DNA of 64,000 nt from Candidatus Zixiibacteriota bacterium (GTDB taxonomy: Bacteria > Zixibacteria > MSB-5A5 > WJJR01): NCBI GenBank assembly GCA_036397555.1, contig DASWIS010000008.1, forward strand, positions 434,001 through 498,000, in the 5' to 3' direction. Shown here piece after piece: positions 8,481-16,331 of this stretch. The translations under genes and the position numbers were made by a program. The first letter of the stretch is position 1; each line of letters starts with the position of its first letter. The notes below the pieces were generated by a model, which was given only the letters and a program-made list of their open reading frames with translations, had not been told where the DNA came from and made no database searches.

Positions 8481-8553
8481 GCGGGAGTAACTCAGTTGGC
8501 AGAGTCACAGCCTTCCAAGCTGTTGGTCGCGGGTTCGAATCCCGTCTCCCGCT
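8481..8553 (+). tRNA. tRNA-Gly (anticodon UCC)
   Basis: Complete 73-nt cloverleaf. Acceptor stem GCGGGAG pairs with CTCCCGC (8546-8552), discriminator base T at 8553. D-stem ACTC/GAGT; anticodon stem ACAGC/GCTGT with loop CTTCCAA, placing TCC at 8514-8516; T-arm GCGGG-TTCGAAT-CCCGT. The CCA end is not encoded. It reads Gly GGA/GGG codons. It stands alone, directly before a lipoprotein gene. Confidence 0.97.
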
Positions 8554-8590
8554 TGTGATACTCAGGGCACTTTTTTCCATGGGAGTCGTA

Positions 8591-9253
8591 ATGCTCAGGT
8601 TCTGTCGGCACATGAAGCTCGCTGCTCCGGGTCTTTGTGCGTTGCTGCTGTCGATCGGGTGTGGAGATTCGAATTTCGAGAAGGTCGACAAATCGCAAGT
8701 TTCCGATGCGTCGCACCCCCCCACGACGGAGGAAACAAAGCTGGGTATCCCCCAGCCACCGCCGATGCGGGGCGACCCCGACAAGCAATCGACCGCTGGC
8801 GTCGAGTGGCAGGTACCTGCCGAATGGGGACGTGACCGGGCGCGTCCGATGCGCGCAGCGACCTATCTGCTTGGCGTGGAGGGTCATGCCGCCGAGTGCG
8901 GTGTATTCTTTTTTGGGGAGGGTCAGGGCGGCGAGGTTCAGGACAACATCGATCGTTGGATCGGGCAGTTCAGCCGGCCCGATGGTTCCGATCCAAAGGA
9001 TGCGGCCATTATTCAGACTCGAACGGTCAATGATCTATCGGTGACATCGATCGAACTGACGGGCACATACAACTTGTCCATGGGTGGCCCGGCCAATTCG
9101 CGGCAGGTGCCGATGGCCGGATACAAACTCATTGGGGCGATTGTCGAAGCGCCGCAAGGGCCGCTGTTCTTCAAACTGGTGGGCCCGGCGGATGTCGTCG
9201 ACGAAGGAGCCGCCGCATTCTGGACGATGATCGAGTCGGTCCGCAGGTATTGA
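8591..9253 (+). CDS. Putative lipoprotein of unknown function
   Basis: 220-residue protein with an N-terminal hydrophobic segment ending LLLSIGCGDS, a lipobox-like site with Cys about residue 23. No recognised catalytic motif. The mature part has a Pro-rich stretch (PQPPPMRGDP) and then a compact region containing WQVPAEWGR, MRAATYLLG and a C-terminal FWTMIESVRRY, suggesting a small soluble fold tethered to a membrane. ATG 8591 has GGGAG at 8581-8585; an in-frame ATG 8579 is possible. It ends 6 bp before the converging minus-strand sugar transferase gene. Function unknown. Confidence 0.75.
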   Translation: MLRFCRHMKLAAPGLCALLLSIGCGDSNFEKVDKSQVSDASHPPTTEETKLGIPQPPPMRGDPDKQSTAGVEWQVPAEWGRDRARPMRAATYLLGVEGHAAECGVFFFGEGQGGEVQDNIDRWIGQFSRPDGSDPKDAAIIQTRTVNDLSVTSIELTGTYNLSMGGPANSRQVPMAGYKLIGAIVEAPQGPLFFKLVGPADVVDEGAAAFWTMIESVRRY

Positions 9254-9259
9254 GCACCA

Positions 9260-9889
9260 TTACAGGTGCAGAAGCGTCCTCAGCAGGATGACGACGTCGC
9301 GCCCGAGTCCCATTGTGCGCACGTAACGTTTCGCCAGTTCGATCTTCTGCGGCAGGACATCCCGCACATACAGCGCCTGTGGATCGGTCGCCGCGCCGAG
9401 GATGCGTTCTTCGTGGCGGAATTCGATGCTGGCGTCGTCGGTGATGCCCGGCCGTACGCTTAAGATCTCCTCGTAGTCATTGCGGAACAGTTCCACATAC
9501 CGTCGCACTTCCGGGCGCGGCCCGACCATGCTCATCTCGCCTTTGAGCACGTTCAACAATTGAGGCAGTTCGTCGATTTTGAACCGTCGCAACCGGCGTC
9601 CCAGGGGCGTGATGCGCGGATCGTTGTGTGATGTCACCGATGGCCCGAGATCAGCACCGGCCCTCATCGTGCGGAATTTGTAGATCGAAAAGGGGCGAAA
9701 GCCGCGCCCGATGCGTTCCTGTCGAAAGAAAACCGGTCCCTTTGAGGTCAGCCGTACCAGCAGCGCCGTGACGATCAAGACAGGCGATGTCAGCACCAAT
9801 CCCAACGCCGCCACGATGAGATCGAAGCCGCGTTTGGCGTGTTCAGCGGCGGTGGCGTCGGCAGACATCGGTAACGGCTTCAATGACAT
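9260..9889 (-). CDS. Monotopic sugar-phosphate transferase (PglC/WbaP catalytic type)
   Basis: Starts glycan assembly by moving a sugar-1-phosphate from a UDP-sugar to undecaprenyl phosphate at the inner membrane. 209 residues: one N-terminal hydrophobic/re-entrant helix (about 21-47), then the bacterial sugar transferase domain with GPVFFRQERIGRG, YKFRTMR, the catalytic Asp-Glu pair in KIDELPQLLNVLKG (about 106-107) and MSMVGPRPEVRR. It lacks the four-TM N-terminal half of the long WbaP/WcaJ enzymes, so it is the short PglC-like form. Start ATG 9889 or 9868; it overlaps the upstream aminotransferase by 47 bp on the minus strand. Confidence 0.92.
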   Translation of the reverse strand: MSLKPLPMSADATAAEHAKRGFDLIVAALGLVLTSPVLIVTALLVRLTSKGPVFFRQERIGRGFRPFSIYKFRTMRAGADLGPSVTSHNDPRITPLGRRLRRFKIDELPQLLNVLKGEMSMVGPRPEVRRYVELFRNDYEEILSVRPGITDDASIEFRHEERILGAATDPQALYVRDVLPQKIELAKRYVRTMGLGRDVVILLRTLLHL

Positions 9890-11057
9890 CGCCGATGTCC
9901 CCGTCGCTCATGCCCGGATAGATCGGCAGACTGATGATGCGCTCGGAAACCTCCGTGCTCTGCGGAAAGTCTTCCGGCGTCAGTCCAAATGTGTCGCGGT
10001 AGTACGGCTGCAAATGCAAGGGGATGAAATGCACTGAGGTGCCGATGTTGGCGGCCCGCAATTCTTCGATGAAACGGTCGCGGTCGATCGTCAGCGCCTG
10101 CAGTCGCAGCTTGATCACATACAAGTGCCACGAGTGCTCGTCGTTTGTTTGCGCATTGGGCGGTGTCTCCAGACATTCGGCGGTGTCGCGGAACGCCTGC
10201 GTGTATCGGCCGGCGGTGGCGCGCCGCCGTCGCGCGAGTTCGCCGGCGCGCGACAACTGCACCAGCCCCAACGCCGCGGCCAATTCGGGCATGTTACATT
10301 TGTATCCGGGCGCCGTGATGTCATATCGCCAGGTGCCGCTCTCGGCGTAACGCATCCACGCGTTGCGGCTCATGCCGTGCAGACGTTGCGTGCACATCCG
10401 GTCGGCCAGCGCGGGGTCGTCTGTCGTCGCCATGCCGCCCTCGCCGGTCGTGATGGTCTTCGTAGCATAAAATGAGAAACACGTCACATCACCGATTGAT
10501 CCGATCAACCGGTCTTTGTATGTGGTCGGAAAGCAGTGCGCCGCATCCTCGATCACAGACAACTCGCGCCGTTGGGCGATGCCGGTAATCGCGTCCATCT
10601 CGCAGGCCAGTCCGGCGAAGTGCACGGGCACGATGGCCCGGGCGCGATGGCACCGGCCGAGCGCCCACTCGATCTGCGGCGGATCGATGTTCATCGTCAA
10701 CGGGTCGATGTCGGCAAAGACCGGCTTGGCCCCCAGGTGCACGATGACATTGGCACTGGCAGCAAACGTCATCGGTGTCGTGATGACCTCATCGCCGGGC
10801 CCGACCCCGACGGCGTCAAGCGCCAGATGCAATGCCGCGGTGCAGGAGTTTACCGCGACCGCATGCCGGACGCCGACTGCAGAGGCAAACGCTTCTTCGA
10901 ACTCGCGTACTCTGGGGCCGGATGTCAGCCACCCGCCGCGCAGCGTCTCGACGACCGCGTCGATCTCGGCCTCGCCGATAGACGGAGCCGCAAAGGGGAG
11001 AAACGTGCTCCGTCTGAATGCGGGCTGACTCTGTGCCGTGGCCCCGTTGCGCATCAC
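9843..11057 (-). CDS. DegT/DnrJ/EryC1-family sugar aminotransferase
   Basis: PLP enzyme that aminates a keto-sugar nucleotide, 404 residues. Visible: N-terminal GGWLTSGPRVREFE, NSCTAALHLAL, GDEVITTPMTFAA, VIEDAAHC and the PLP-binding Lys about residue 200 (FSFYATKTITTGEGG). The C-terminus carries the usual SWHLYVIKL and FIPLHLQPYY stretches. Together with the PglC-like transferase downstream it resembles the PglE-PglC pair of UDP-bacillosamine pathways. A dehydratase of the matching type is 23 kb away at 33702. The substrate is inferred. Confidence 0.93.
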   Translation of the reverse strand: MMRNGATAQSQPAFRRSTFLPFAAPSIGEAEIDAVVETLRGGWLTSGPRVREFEEAFASAVGVRHAVAVNSCTAALHLALDAVGVGPGDEVITTPMTFAASANVIVHLGAKPVFADIDPLTMNIDPPQIEWALGRCHRARAIVPVHFAGLACEMDAITGIAQRRELSVIEDAAHCFPTTYKDRLIGSIGDVTCFSFYATKTITTGEGGMATTDDPALADRMCTQRLHGMSRNAWMRYAESGTWRYDITAPGYKCNMPELAAALGLVQLSRAGELARRRRATAGRYTQAFRDTAECLETPPNAQTNDEHSWHLYVIKLRLQALTIDRDRFIEELRAANIGTSVHFIPLHLQPYYRDTFGLTPEDFPQSTEVSERIISLPIYPGMSDGDIGDVIEAVTDVCRRHRR

Positions 11058-11179
11058 ACCGGGGACTTAATCATGGCGTCGCGCGGAAGGCAAGGCAATT
11101 GACCAGGCGGCCCCGGACTCATCAAGGACCCGCCGATGATCGATTCCCCGGAGCGTGCCCACGCGCGCAAGCTCTGACA

Positions 11180-11611
11180 TTAGAACGGAATATCCTCATC
11201 CCCGCCGGATGGGGCGCCGCCCGACATCGCCGCACCGCTCGGTGCTCCACTAAACTCCTCGGATGGTGCGCCGTCGTCGCGCTTGCTGCCGAGCATCAAA
11301 AACTGGAAGGCGACTACTTCGGTGAAATACTTGCGGTTTCCGTCCTTGTCATCGTAGGTACGAGTTTCCAGACGTCCTTCGACATAGATTTGACGTCCCT
11401 TCTTAAGGTATTGCTGCGCGACTTCGGCCGAGCGTCCCCAAACCTTGATGTTGTGCCACTGCGTGTCCTCTTTGTCGGCACCGTCCTTATCCTTCCATCG
11501 TCTGGAGGTCGCCAGTGAAAACGTGGTAACCGCTTGGCCGCCGGGGGTGTACTTCATTTCCGGGTCTTTGCCGAGATTGCCGATGAGCATGACTTTGTTT
11601 AGAGACGCCAT
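11180..11611 (-). CDS. ssb: Single-stranded DNA-binding protein
   Basis: Binds ssDNA during replication, recombination and repair. 143 residues: OB fold starting LNKVMLIGNLGKDPEMKYTP, with HNIKVWGRSAEVAQQYLKKG and YVEGRLETRTY, then a Gly/Ser/Pro-rich linker and the acidic tip DEDIPF that recruits partner proteins. Start ATG 11611 follows GGAGGAATACC. It is read on the minus strand ahead of the aminotransferase gene, with about 120 bp between them. Confidence 0.97.
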   Translation of the reverse strand: MASLNKVMLIGNLGKDPEMKYTPGGQAVTTFSLATSRRWKDKDGADKEDTQWHNIKVWGRSAEVAQQYLKKGRQIYVEGRLETRTYDDKDGNRKYFTEVVAFQFLMLGSKRDDGAPSEEFSGAPSGAAMSGGAPSGGDEDIPF

Positions 11612-11884
11612 GGTATTCCTCCTGGAGAACGGCTGTATCTACCTCCACACGGTCCGACACCACTTGACCCGGCCCTGAGAGTCCGAGCCCGATCCCGTTG
11701 TCCGCCGTCGATCCGCCCCGCCCCTGCCTCGGATGCCGTATCAAAAGACGCGACGGCAATGGGGTCAATCGTTTTGTGTACAAGATGACTGACCGTTTTT
11801 GTCAGTACGAAATCGTCGTGAGGCGCTTGACGGCGAGGCGGTTTTGGGTCAGATTCCCGGCACCCTGACGGCGGAATACACACG
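11612..11884. other. Divergent intergenic region between ssb and the NAD synthetase pair
   Basis: 273 bp with no convincing gene. It should carry the ssb promoter (minus) and the nitrilase/nadE promoter (plus). An inverted repeat ACTGAC (11788-11793) / GTCAGT (11801-11806) with a 7-nt T-rich centre sits midway and could be an operator. A TTGACG at 11827-11832 points toward the plus-strand genes but has no good -10 at 16-18 nt. Confidence 0.4.
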
Positions 11885-12787
11885 ATGAAACGACTTCGCG
11901 TTGCAATCGATCAGATGGCCCCGGTCCTGGGCGACATCGACGCCAATATCAAGTCACACCAGGATGCGGTCCGCTGGGCGAAAAGCAAGAAAGCGGAATT
12001 GCTGATTTTCCCGGAATTGTCACTTTCCGGGTACCACGTGCGCGGCATGGTCCCGCATGTGGCGCTGGCCGCCCAGGGGCGTCACTTAAAGAAGCTGGCG
12101 GAGTCGGCCGGATCGCTCGGGGTCATTGCCGGATTCGTCGAGAAGTCGACGGACGGGCAGTTCTATAATTCTGCCGCTTACATCCGTGACGGACGAGTCC
12201 AGGGCGTGCAGCGCAAGCTGTTCCTGCCCAACTATGGAATGTTCGATGAGAAGCGCTTCTTTGCATCCGGGCATCGTGTGTCGCCGTTTGAGATGCCGTG
12301 GGGACGGGTCGGTGTTCTGATCTGCTTTGACGCGCTGCATCCGGCGGCGGCGTATCTCTTCGAACAGGCAGGCGCCCGTGTGTTGGTGACCATCTCCGCA
12401 TCGCCGATGCGGGGGATTCGTTCCGATGGCTCCATGTCGGCCGAGGAGTCATTCCGATTGGCGCAGAGAGCGCACGCGCGACTGTTGGGGTTGGTCACCA
12501 TCCTCGTCAATCGCGTGGGGACAGAGGAGGGGCTGACATTCTGGGGCGGGTCGCACGTGTACGATCCCTTTGGCGACGAGCTGCTGTCGATGCCGACGTA
12601 CGAGCCGCAGCGCGCCATCTGCGATATCGATTTGGAGACTGTCTCCCGGGCGCGCACACTGTTCCCGCATCTGAAAGAGGGGCGGCCTGGATTCGTGCTG
12701 CAGGAGATGTGGCGGCTGCGCATGGGAAGCGACGGCGACGTGGCCCAGCGTCCGCCCAATCCGATCGTGGCCGGCGGCACCGACTGA
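11885..12787 (+). CDS. Nitrilase-family glutamine amidohydrolase, partner of NAD synthetase
   Basis: 300 residues of the carbon-nitrogen hydrolase fold. The Glu-Lys-Cys triad is in place: Glu44 (FPELSLSGY), Lys111 (RKLFLPNYGMFDE), Cys147 (LICFDALHP). The KLFLPNYGMFDEKRFF stretch resembles the glutaminase domain of glutamine-dependent NAD synthetases. Its stop overlaps the start of nadE by one base (TGATG), so the two are translationally coupled. It most likely supplies ammonia from glutamine to NadE. An independent omega-amidase-type activity cannot be excluded. Confidence 0.88.
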   Translation: MKRLRVAIDQMAPVLGDIDANIKSHQDAVRWAKSKKAELLIFPELSLSGYHVRGMVPHVALAAQGRHLKKLAESAGSLGVIAGFVEKSTDGQFYNSAAYIRDGRVQGVQRKLFLPNYGMFDEKRFFASGHRVSPFEMPWGRVGVLICFDALHPAAAYLFEQAGARVLVTISASPMRGIRSDGSMSAEESFRLAQRAHARLLGLVTILVNRVGTEEGLTFWGGSHVYDPFGDELLSMPTYEPQRAICDIDLETVSRARTLFPHLKEGRPGFVLQEMWRLRMGSDGDVAQRPPNPIVAGGTD

Positions 12788-13626
12788 TGATCCGCACCAT
12801 CGACGATATCGATCTGTCGCTGGATGACGCGCAGGCCGTCGGCGTCATCTGCAATTTCATCGTCGATCAATTCCATAAGAAGGGTTTCTACGCCGCCGTC
12901 ATCGGACTATCGGGAGGGCTGGATTCGGCTCTGGGAGTCGCTGTGGCCGCGGAGGCGCTGGGGCCGCGCCATGTGACCGCGCTGGCGATGCCGAGCGCGG
13001 AATCGAGCAAAGCCAGTCTGGAGGATGCCCGTCTGGTCGCGAAACAGTGCGGCGTTCGCCTGCTGGTCGAGCCGATCGACGCCATGGAGCATGCTCTCTT
13101 CGATGGCACAACAGGTGTCGATCGCGTGCGAATCGGCAATGCCGCGGCGCGATTCCGTATGATTCGCCTGTTTGATCACTCACACCGACACCACGCGTTG
13201 GTCATCGGCACATCGAACAAAACGGAGTTGCTGTTGGGTTACGGCACGTGGTATGGCGATCTCGCCTCTGCGGTCAATCCCATCGGCGATCTGTTCAAAA
13301 CCCAGGTCCGCGAGATGGCATCGTTTCTCGCGCTGCCGCAGCGCATCATCGACAAGCCGCCGTCCGCCGATCTCTGGCCTGGGCAAACCGACGAAGGGGA
13401 GATCGGCTACGACTATGAAACGATCGACAAGCTGCTCTATCTGTTGGTCGACCGGGAATTCTCACTGGAAGCAACGTTGGGAGTCGGATTCAAGGAAACG
13501 ATGGTGCGCGACATCATCCGGCGTGTGACCGCCAGTCAGTTCAAACGCTCACTACCTGCCATTCCCAAGATTTCGCTCAAGACGGTCGGCATCGATTTCC
13601 ATCTCGCCCGCGACTGGGGACATTAA
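12787..13626 (+). CDS. nadE: NAD+ synthetase (synthase subunit)
   Basis: Last step of NAD synthesis: amidates deamido-NAD with ATP and ammonia. 279 residues, with the PP-loop SGGLDS (about 42-47), GTSNKTELLLGYGTWYGD, and NPIGDLFKTQVREMA followed later by KPPSADLWPGQTDEGE. Only the synthetase domain is present; the glutaminase domain normally fused in glutamine-dependent enzymes is the preceding separate gene. ATG 12787 overlaps the previous stop by one base. Confidence 0.95.
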   Translation: MIRTIDDIDLSLDDAQAVGVICNFIVDQFHKKGFYAAVIGLSGGLDSALGVAVAAEALGPRHVTALAMPSAESSKASLEDARLVAKQCGVRLLVEPIDAMEHALFDGTTGVDRVRIGNAAARFRMIRLFDHSHRHHALVIGTSNKTELLLGYGTWYGDLASAVNPIGDLFKTQVREMASFLALPQRIIDKPPSADLWPGQTDEGEIGYDYETIDKLLYLLVDREFSLEATLGVGFKETMVRDIIRRVTASQFKRSLPAIPKISLKTVGIDFHLARDWGH

Positions 13627-13647
13627 ACCCGCGTCGGCCCGCGATCT

Positions 13648-14358
13648 ATGTCCACTCGCACTCCGTCAGCCGATGCCGGCCAATCCGGCATTCTCTACGT
13701 CGTCGCGACACCCATCGGCAACCTCGATGACTTCTCCCTTCGGGCGGCCGAGATTCTGCGTTCGGTCGAGCTGATCCTGTGTGAGGACACGCGACGGGCG
13801 CGGATCCTCCTGTCGCGCCATGACATTCAGTCGCGCTTGCAGTCTCTCCATGAGCACAATGAACGCCGGCAAGTCCCCGCCCTTTTGTTCCGCCTGGCGG
13901 CTGGTGAGACGATCGCGCTGATTTCCGACGCCGGGACGCCGACCATCTCCGATCCCGGTTACAATCTCATCACCGCCGCCGTCGATGCCGGAGCGCGCGT
14001 TGTGCCGATCCCCGGACCGTCAGCGGTGACCGCGATTCTGTCGGTTGCCGGGCTGCCGACCGACCGGTTTGTGTTCGAAGGATTCCTGCCGATGCGCTCT
14101 GGGAAGCGACAGCGTCGGATCGCTGAGTTGGCCATAGAGCCGCGTACGATCGTGTTGTTTGAATCCCCGCACCGCATTGTTCGTCTCTTGGCCGAATTAT
14201 ATGGCGCGTGGGGTGAGCGGCGCGCCTGCCTCGGCCGCGAGCTGACTAAACGATTCGAAGAAATCCGTCACGGCACGCTCGCCGAACTGAGCCAATGGGC
14301 CGAATCGCATACCCTGCGTGGAGAAATTGTTCTCGCGGTAGCGGGGGCATCGGACTGA
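13648..14358 (+). CDS. rsmI: 16S rRNA (cytidine-1402-2'-O)-methyltransferase
   Basis: Methylates the ribose of C1402 in 16S rRNA using SAM. 236 residues of the tetrapyrrole-methylase fold: LYVVATPIGNLDDFSLRA, CEDTRRARILL, LISDAGTPTISDPGY, PIPGPSAVTAIL and the C-terminal FESPHRIVRLL are all textbook. Starts 21 bp after nadE. The usual C-terminal extension is short or absent. Confidence 0.96.
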   Translation: MSTRTPSADAGQSGILYVVATPIGNLDDFSLRAAEILRSVELILCEDTRRARILLSRHDIQSRLQSLHEHNERRQVPALLFRLAAGETIALISDAGTPTISDPGYNLITAAVDAGARVVPIPGPSAVTAILSVAGLPTDRFVFEGFLPMRSGKRQRRIAELAIEPRTIVLFESPHRIVRLLAELYGAWGERRACLGRELTKRFEEIRHGTLAELSQWAESHTLRGEIVLAVAGASD

Positions 14359-14395
14359 TTCTCCCACCGTAACTGTTCGAGCCGACGCTCGCCGG

Positions 14396-14424
14396 TTGAT
14401 ACCCGCGCGCAGTCAGCGTACCTT
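14396..14424 (+). promoter_or_regulatory. Possible promoter before the PAP2-lgt pair
   Basis: TTGATA (14396-14401), 17-nt spacer, TACCTT (14419-14424). The predicted start site would be only 1-3 nt before the ATG at 14433, implying a near-leaderless mRNA or a chance match. Confidence 0.3.
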
Positions 14425-14432
14425 CGCACGCC

Positions 14433-15398
14433 ATGCAACACAGCCGATCGCACAACCTGTGGCGACGCTACATTGAGCGCGCGTCCATTCTGGACCGCTT
14501 GATGGCGGCGTACATATTCGCGTTTACGCTCGGTCTGGCGGTCTTCGATTTCGGGAATGCGTCGTTCTGGCCGAGGGTCCTGATTCATTGTGCGCTCCTC
14601 TTCCTCATATTTCTCACCATCATAAACTGGGGCGGCCGCACTGCGGGCGTCCGCGGATTCATCCGTCAGCTCTATCCCGTCTTGCTGTACCCTTTTCTCT
14701 ATTTGCAAACGCAAGTGGCGGTCCACTGGGTGTTTCCCGGGTTCCTCGATCGGCAGATTGTCGCGCTCGAAAACGCTCTTTTCGGCGTCGATCCGAACAT
14801 CTGGCTGACACAGTTTGAGTCGCCGTGGATCAACGAGTGGATGATGATGGGATACTTCAGCTATTACCCGCTGTTGTTCGTCACCGTGCTGCCGCTGCAC
14901 TTAACCGGACGGATTCGCGAGGTGCGGCGTATCCTTTTGGGCTGTTCGATCGCCTTTGTCATCTCCTATATCGGGTTTGTCCTTTATCCGTTGGAAGGAC
15001 CACGCTACTTTCTGGCCGACCGGCTGTCACCGGGGCTGGAGGGATGGCTGTTCGTGCCGCTGGTGAACATGGTGATCGACACGGGTGCCATCCACGGCGG
15101 CTGCATGCCGTCCTCGCACACAGCGGTGGCGTTGGTCGTGATGTTTTGGATGTGGCGTATCCGTCGGCGCCTGGCATGGGTGCTCTTACCGTTCGTGGCG
15201 ACATTGGTGATTGCGACAATGTGGGGGCGCTTCCATTACCTCAGCGATGTCGTGATCGGGGCATTGATCGGAGTCGCCGCGTATCTTGTGTCGGCCCGTA
15301 TCGATGACCGCTCCGCTCACGAGAGAACAGCAGGCACGAGCAGCGGGGAGCAATCGAGGCAAACGCGCGTGTCAACGGTAACCGCTTCTCCGGGTTAG
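14433..15398 (+). CDS. PAP2-superfamily membrane phosphatase/phosphotransferase
   Basis: 321-residue polytopic membrane protein. It has the PAP2 catalytic motifs GGCMPSSHTA (about 222-231, His229) and GRFHYLSD (about 265-272, His268 and Asp272); the first motif is less clear near YPLEGPRYF (about 185-193). The spacing resembles the PAP2_3 branch that includes inositol-phosphoryl transferases of the AUR1 type and lipid-phosphate phosphatases. It lies 2 kb upstream of an inositol-lipid-like operon, so a role in dephosphorylating or transferring a lipid head group is attractive but unproven. Lgt follows after 9 bp. Confidence 0.85.
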   Translation: MQHSRSHNLWRRYIERASILDRLMAAYIFAFTLGLAVFDFGNASFWPRVLIHCALLFLIFLTIINWGGRTAGVRGFIRQLYPVLLYPFLYLQTQVAVHWVFPGFLDRQIVALENALFGVDPNIWLTQFESPWINEWMMMGYFSYYPLLFVTVLPLHLTGRIREVRRILLGCSIAFVISYIGFVLYPLEGPRYFLADRLSPGLEGWLFVPLVNMVIDTGAIHGGCMPSSHTAVALVVMFWMWRIRRRLAWVLLPFVATLVIATMWGRFHYLSDVVIGALIGVAAYLVSARIDDRSAHERTAGTSSGEQSRQTRVSTVTASPG

Positions 15399-15407
15399 AA
15401 TCAGACA

Positions 15408-16232
15408 ATGTGCCCTGAGTTTTTCCATGTCGGTCCCATGGCGATTCGCGCCTACGGCGTCACACTCGCGCTGTCCTTTCTGATCGGGTTGTGGATTGTC
15501 CGTCGTCAGGCCCGTGTGATCGGACTCGATCCGGAACGCATCGCGAATCTCGCGTTTGTGCTCATCTTGTTCGGAGTGATCGGCGGACGGCTCGGTTACG
15601 TTCTCTATCACCTCGATTACTTCACCGACCACCCGCTGTCGATCATCAACCCATTCGGCAACGATGGCAACTTCGGCATTGCCGGCCTGAACCTGCAGGG
15701 AGGGTTGGTGCTCGGATTGATCGCCGGCGCCCTGTATCTGCGTCGCCGGCGAATCTCGATTGCCGCCGGGCTGGACGCGGTGGTACCGGCAGTGGGTTTC
15801 GGCATTTTTCTGACACGAATCGGCTGTTTCCTCAATGGCTGCTGCTTCGGCGTCCCGACCGATTCGTTCCTGGGTGTTCGTTTCCCGGCCGACTCACCGG
15901 TGCATGCCGTCTTTGGTGCCGAAGCGGTCCACCCGACCCAATTGTATTCCTCGGCGTACGGTCTGGCTTTATTCGTGCTGCTGTCGTTCGTAAACCGAAA
16001 GTGGTACCGCGCAGGACGTACGATTGGACTGTTTTTTGTCCTGGAGTCGATCATGCGCATCGCCATCGAACCATTGCGCTATTACGAAGGGGAGATGCTG
16101 CTGGAATCGGGCGCTTCACGTGTGACTTACAACCAGATTGTCGGACTGGGGCTATTGGTCGTCGGGCTGATGTTCCTGTTCCACCGCCGCACGGCCCAGC
16201 GGGCTCCAAGCGATACGGCGCAAGCCAGTTAG
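15408..16232 (+). CDS. lgt: Prolipoprotein diacylglyceryl transferase
   Basis: Transfers diacylglycerol from phosphatidylglycerol to the lipobox cysteine of prolipoproteins. 274 residues, about seven TM helices. GGRLGYVLYHLDYF (about 59-72) and TRIGCFLNGCCFG match the family, and the C-terminus has HPTQLYSSAYGL. One oddity: where many homologues have HGG or YGG, this protein reads LNLQGGLVLG, with Gln about residue 97. Starts at ATG 15408 just after the PAP2 stop. Confidence 0.93.
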   Translation: MCPEFFHVGPMAIRAYGVTLALSFLIGLWIVRRQARVIGLDPERIANLAFVLILFGVIGGRLGYVLYHLDYFTDHPLSIINPFGNDGNFGIAGLNLQGGLVLGLIAGALYLRRRRISIAAGLDAVVPAVGFGIFLTRIGCFLNGCCFGVPTDSFLGVRFPADSPVHAVFGAEAVHPTQLYSSAYGLALFVLLSFVNRKWYRAGRTIGLFFVLESIMRIAIEPLRYYEGEMLLESGASRVTYNQIVGLGLLVVGLMFLFHRRTAQRAPSDTAQAS

Positions 16233-16251
16233 GAACCAAGGGGGAAACGTC

Positions 16252-16281
16252 TTGACCCCCGGAATCGCCCTCGGATATATT
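16252..16281 (+). promoter_or_regulatory. Predicted promoter of the inositol-lipid operon
   Basis: TTGACC (16252-16257), 18-nt spacer, TATATT (16276-16281). It lies after the lgt stop and 50-85 bp before the first gene of the three-gene unit that ends at the terminator 19171-19195. Confidence 0.6.
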
Positions 16282-16331
16282 CGGAAGTCCCGCGCCGTGT
16301 TCACCCAACACGCTGTCGCCCAACGACAAAG

